Source of the DNA: Martelella sp. HB161492
Lineage (GTDB): Bacteria > Pseudomonadota > Alphaproteobacteria > Rhizobiales > Rhizobiaceae
Length of the DNA: 64,000 bases
Direction: 5' to 3'
NCBI RefSeq assembly: GCF_013184775.1
Contig: NZ_JAATVV010000015.1
Coordinates: 1 to 64,000 of the forward strand
In this document: positions 62,536 through 64,000 of the stretch, in pieces
How positions within the stretch are numbered: the stretch's first letter is position 1
Layout: every line of letters starts with the position of its first letter
Position numbers and translations under genes: made by a program
The notes under the pieces: model-generated
Database searches by the model: none
Told to the model about the DNA's origin: nothing
Seen by the model: the letters and a program-made list of their open reading frames with translations, nothing else

Positions 62536-63239
62536 GGATAATGTGCCTCCTTTCGGGTCAGGATCTCTTCCTGGGCGGGGTCTGGAACATGAACCACCGT
62601 GTCGACAAAAATACCCGGCGTGATCACCTGTTCGGGATTGATCTCACCCGGGGGCACGATGTGGCTCGCCTGAACAATGGTCCGGCTTGCGGCCATCGCC
62701 ATCAGGGGTGCGAAATTCCGCGCGGCCATCCGAAAGGAGAGATTGCCGTGGAGGTCAGCGCATTCCGCCTTGATCAGGGCGAAATCGGCCTTCAGCCAGC
62801 GTTCCTGCACGTAAGAGCGGCCGTCGAACTCCGCCACCGGCTTGCCCTCCGCCAGTTCCGTACCAAAGCCTGTCGGGGTGTAAAAAGCGGGGATGCCGGC
62901 GCCACCGGCGCGGATGCGCTCGGCAAGCGTGCCCTGCGGCACGAGTTCAAGCGCGATGCGGTTCGAAAGATAGCGCTCGTTGAAAACCGTGGCATTGGAC
63001 GAGCGCGGAAACGAGCAGATCATCTTTGCCACGCGGTCCTGTTCTATCAGCGCCGCGAGACCCACATGGCCGTTGCCGGCATTGTTGTTGATGACGGTGA
63101 GATCGCGCGCACCGTGGTCTATCAGCGCATGAATGAGCTCAATGGGAGATCCGGCGCCGCCAAAGCCACCGATCATCACCGTTGCGCCATCAAAAATTTC
63201 CGCAACTGCTGCGCGGAGCGAGGGGCTTGTCTTGTCCAT
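62532..63239 (-). CDS. pcaI: 3-Oxoadipate CoA-transferase subunit A
   Basis: A 235-residue CoA-transferase alpha subunit with GATVMIGGFGGAGSPIELI near 18 as the CoA-binding signature, VINNNAGNGHVGL near 48, and PGEINPEQVITPGIFVD near the end. It heads the pcaIJF set and has a GGAGG site. It forms a heterodimer or heterotetramer with PcaJ. Confidence 0.93.
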   Translation of the reverse strand: MDKTSPSLRAAVAEIFDGATVMIGGFGGAGSPIELIHALIDHGARDLTVINNNAGNGHVGLAALIEQDRVAKMICSFPRSSNATVFNERYLSNRIALELVPQGTLAERIRAGGAGIPAFYTPTGFGTELAEGKPVAEFDGRSYVQERWLKADFALIKAECADLHGNLSFRMAARNFAPLMAMAASRTIVQASHIVPPGEINPEQVITPGIFVDTVVHVPDPAQEEILTRKEAHYP

Positions 63240-63425
63240 GGATCAACCTCCGTCCATGGAGCAATCCTAGAAACACGATCAGGTCGGCGCCAGCGAAATG
63301 TTCGTAATGTGATTTTTGTTCAATATATGAATGGATCTGTGCGGCATGCGCACGGCGGCTGGGCTCCCGCATGGGCGAAAGCGCTTGCCGGGGTACCCTA
63401 AAGCCTTCAAGGCAGAAAATTGCCG
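63240..63425. promoter_or_regulatory. pcaIJF promoter region
   Basis: This 186-bp gap holds the leftward pcaI promoter. TTCA-ATATA-TGAA (63319-63331) is a short symmetric element about 80 bp upstream of the start, next to AT-rich TTTTTGTTC. An IclR (PcaR-type) or XRE operator is possible. No PcaQ-like ATAACC-N4-GGTTAA site is present here, so pcaIJF is probably regulated differently from pcaCHGB. Confidence 0.35.
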
Positions 63426-64000
63426 TCAGCCGCGCAACGGGCTGACGACATTGGAACAGACCCACAGGATCGTTGCCGGCTGTTGCGATGTGCTGACCAG
63501 CGCATGGCCCATCATGCTGTCGAAATAGCAACTGTCGCCGGCTTCGAGTTCCGAAGGAGCATAGAGCTCGGTAAAGAGGGTCAGCTTGCCATCGAGAACA
63601 TAGATGAACTCTTCTCCGGCATGGGTGGAGAAGGGAACGAATTCCTCGACCGAGCGGGCATTCACCTTGGTGAGCAGGGGGACGAGCTTCTTGTTGGCGA
63701 TATCGGCGCAGAGCAGTTCATATTCATAATGCTGCGTTTCCATCTTCGCGCCGCCGTCTTTGCGGGTGATGGCGCGGCGGCCGGAGATCGGCGCACTGGG
63801 CTTGTGGGCGAAGAGCTCGGACACATCAACGCCAAGCCCTGCTGCCAGAGACAGAATGGTCTCATAGGTCGGCGACATCTGGCCGTTTTCGATTTTCGAA
63901 AGCGTCGAAGGTGCAAGCCCGCTACGCTCTGCCAGCTCGGCCAAGCTCAGGCCTTCATCCTGACGAAGCTGCCGCACGATCAATGCCAGCGCCTGATCAG
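63426..64000 (-). CDS. XRE-cupin transcriptional regulator, 5' end beyond window
   Basis: At least 191 residues. The N-terminal helix-turn-helix is LSLAELAERSGLAPSTLSKIENGQMSPTYETILSLAAGL; a C-terminal cupin-2 sensor domain has HAGEEFIYVLDGKLTL and FDSMMGHAL. The frame remains open to the right edge and the helix before the HTH is cut short there, so the true start lies outside the window. Regulators of this build usually control genes for small-molecule or amino-acid catabolism. A link to pcaIJF, 186 bp away on the same strand, is possible but not shown. Confidence 0.85.
   Translation of the reverse strand, partial: DQALALIVRQLRQDEGLSLAELAERSGLAPSTLSKIENGQMSPTYETILSLAAGLGVDVSELFAHKPSAPISGRRAITRKDGGAKMETQHYEYELLCADIANKKLVPLLTKVNARSVEEFVPFSTHAGEEFIYVLDGKLTLFTELYAPSELEAGDSCYFDSMMGHALVSTSQQPATILWVCSNVVSPLRG

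Overview
The window reads as a chromosomal or megaplasmid segment of a Hyphomicrobiales (Rhizobiales) alphaproteobacterium, probably plant-associated. The pointers are a PcaQ-type LysR regulator with an ATAACC-N4-GGTTAA operator, a pca operon and a CoA-dependent hydroxycinnamate operon resembling those of Agrobacterium, and a giant autotransporter built from QSIGGGGG repeats. Base composition is GC-rich and drops in the polysaccharide genes. I saw no rRNA, tRNA, CRISPR array or insertion sequence. Functions are read from motifs and family knowledge; nothing was searched.

Left third (1-24 kb). A repeat-rich autotransporter runs off the left edge on the minus strand (starts at 6111). Next comes a tightly coupled minus-strand operon (13394 to 6426): HAD phosphatase, GtrA-like flippase, a GT-C membrane glycosyltransferase fused to a uridine-kinase/phosphoribulokinase-like domain, class II aldolase, two sugar nucleotidyltransferases, a polyprenyl-type GT2 and a GDPD-like protein. 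It looks like a Gtr-type surface-glycan modification system that carries its own activated-sugar synthesis. An orphan membrane protein, a VOC/SDR pair with a divergent LysR gene, and an amino-acid-type ABC transporter operon with a fumarase-superfamily lyase and an SGNH/LamG protein follow.

Middle (24-37 kb). A surface polysaccharide island: GmhA, a fused heptose-phosphate nucleotidyltransferase/GmhB phosphatase and an HddA-like kinase imply NDP-D-glycero-D-manno-heptose. They precede an 1819-residue protein with pyruvyl-transferase, coiled-coil, GT4, GT2, GT4 and methyltransferase modules. Convergent to it lie a second pyruvyl-transferase-like gene, ungapped in register with the first module, and a GT4-GT2 fusion.

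Right (37.7-64 kb). A plant-aromatics catabolic supercluster. IclR and TetR regulators and an HSL-family esterase precede a quinate/shikimate dehydrogenase, a TRAP transporter and 3-dehydroshikimate dehydratase (QuiC), giving protocatechuate. A minus-strand operon carries a second TRAP transporter, a MarR regulator, feruloyl-CoA synthase, enoyl-CoA hydratase, SDR dehydrogenase, beta-ketoacyl-CoA hydrolase and an acyl-CoA dehydrogenase, i.e. beta-oxidative shortening of hydroxycinnamates to hydroxybenzoates. PobA hydroxylates 4-hydroxybenzoate; PcaQ and pcaCHGB open the ring; pcaIJF finish to succinyl-CoA and acetyl-CoA. pcaD is missing. Together these cover both halves of chlorogenate-type esters (quinate plus caffeate). 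A partial XRE-cupin regulator ends the window.
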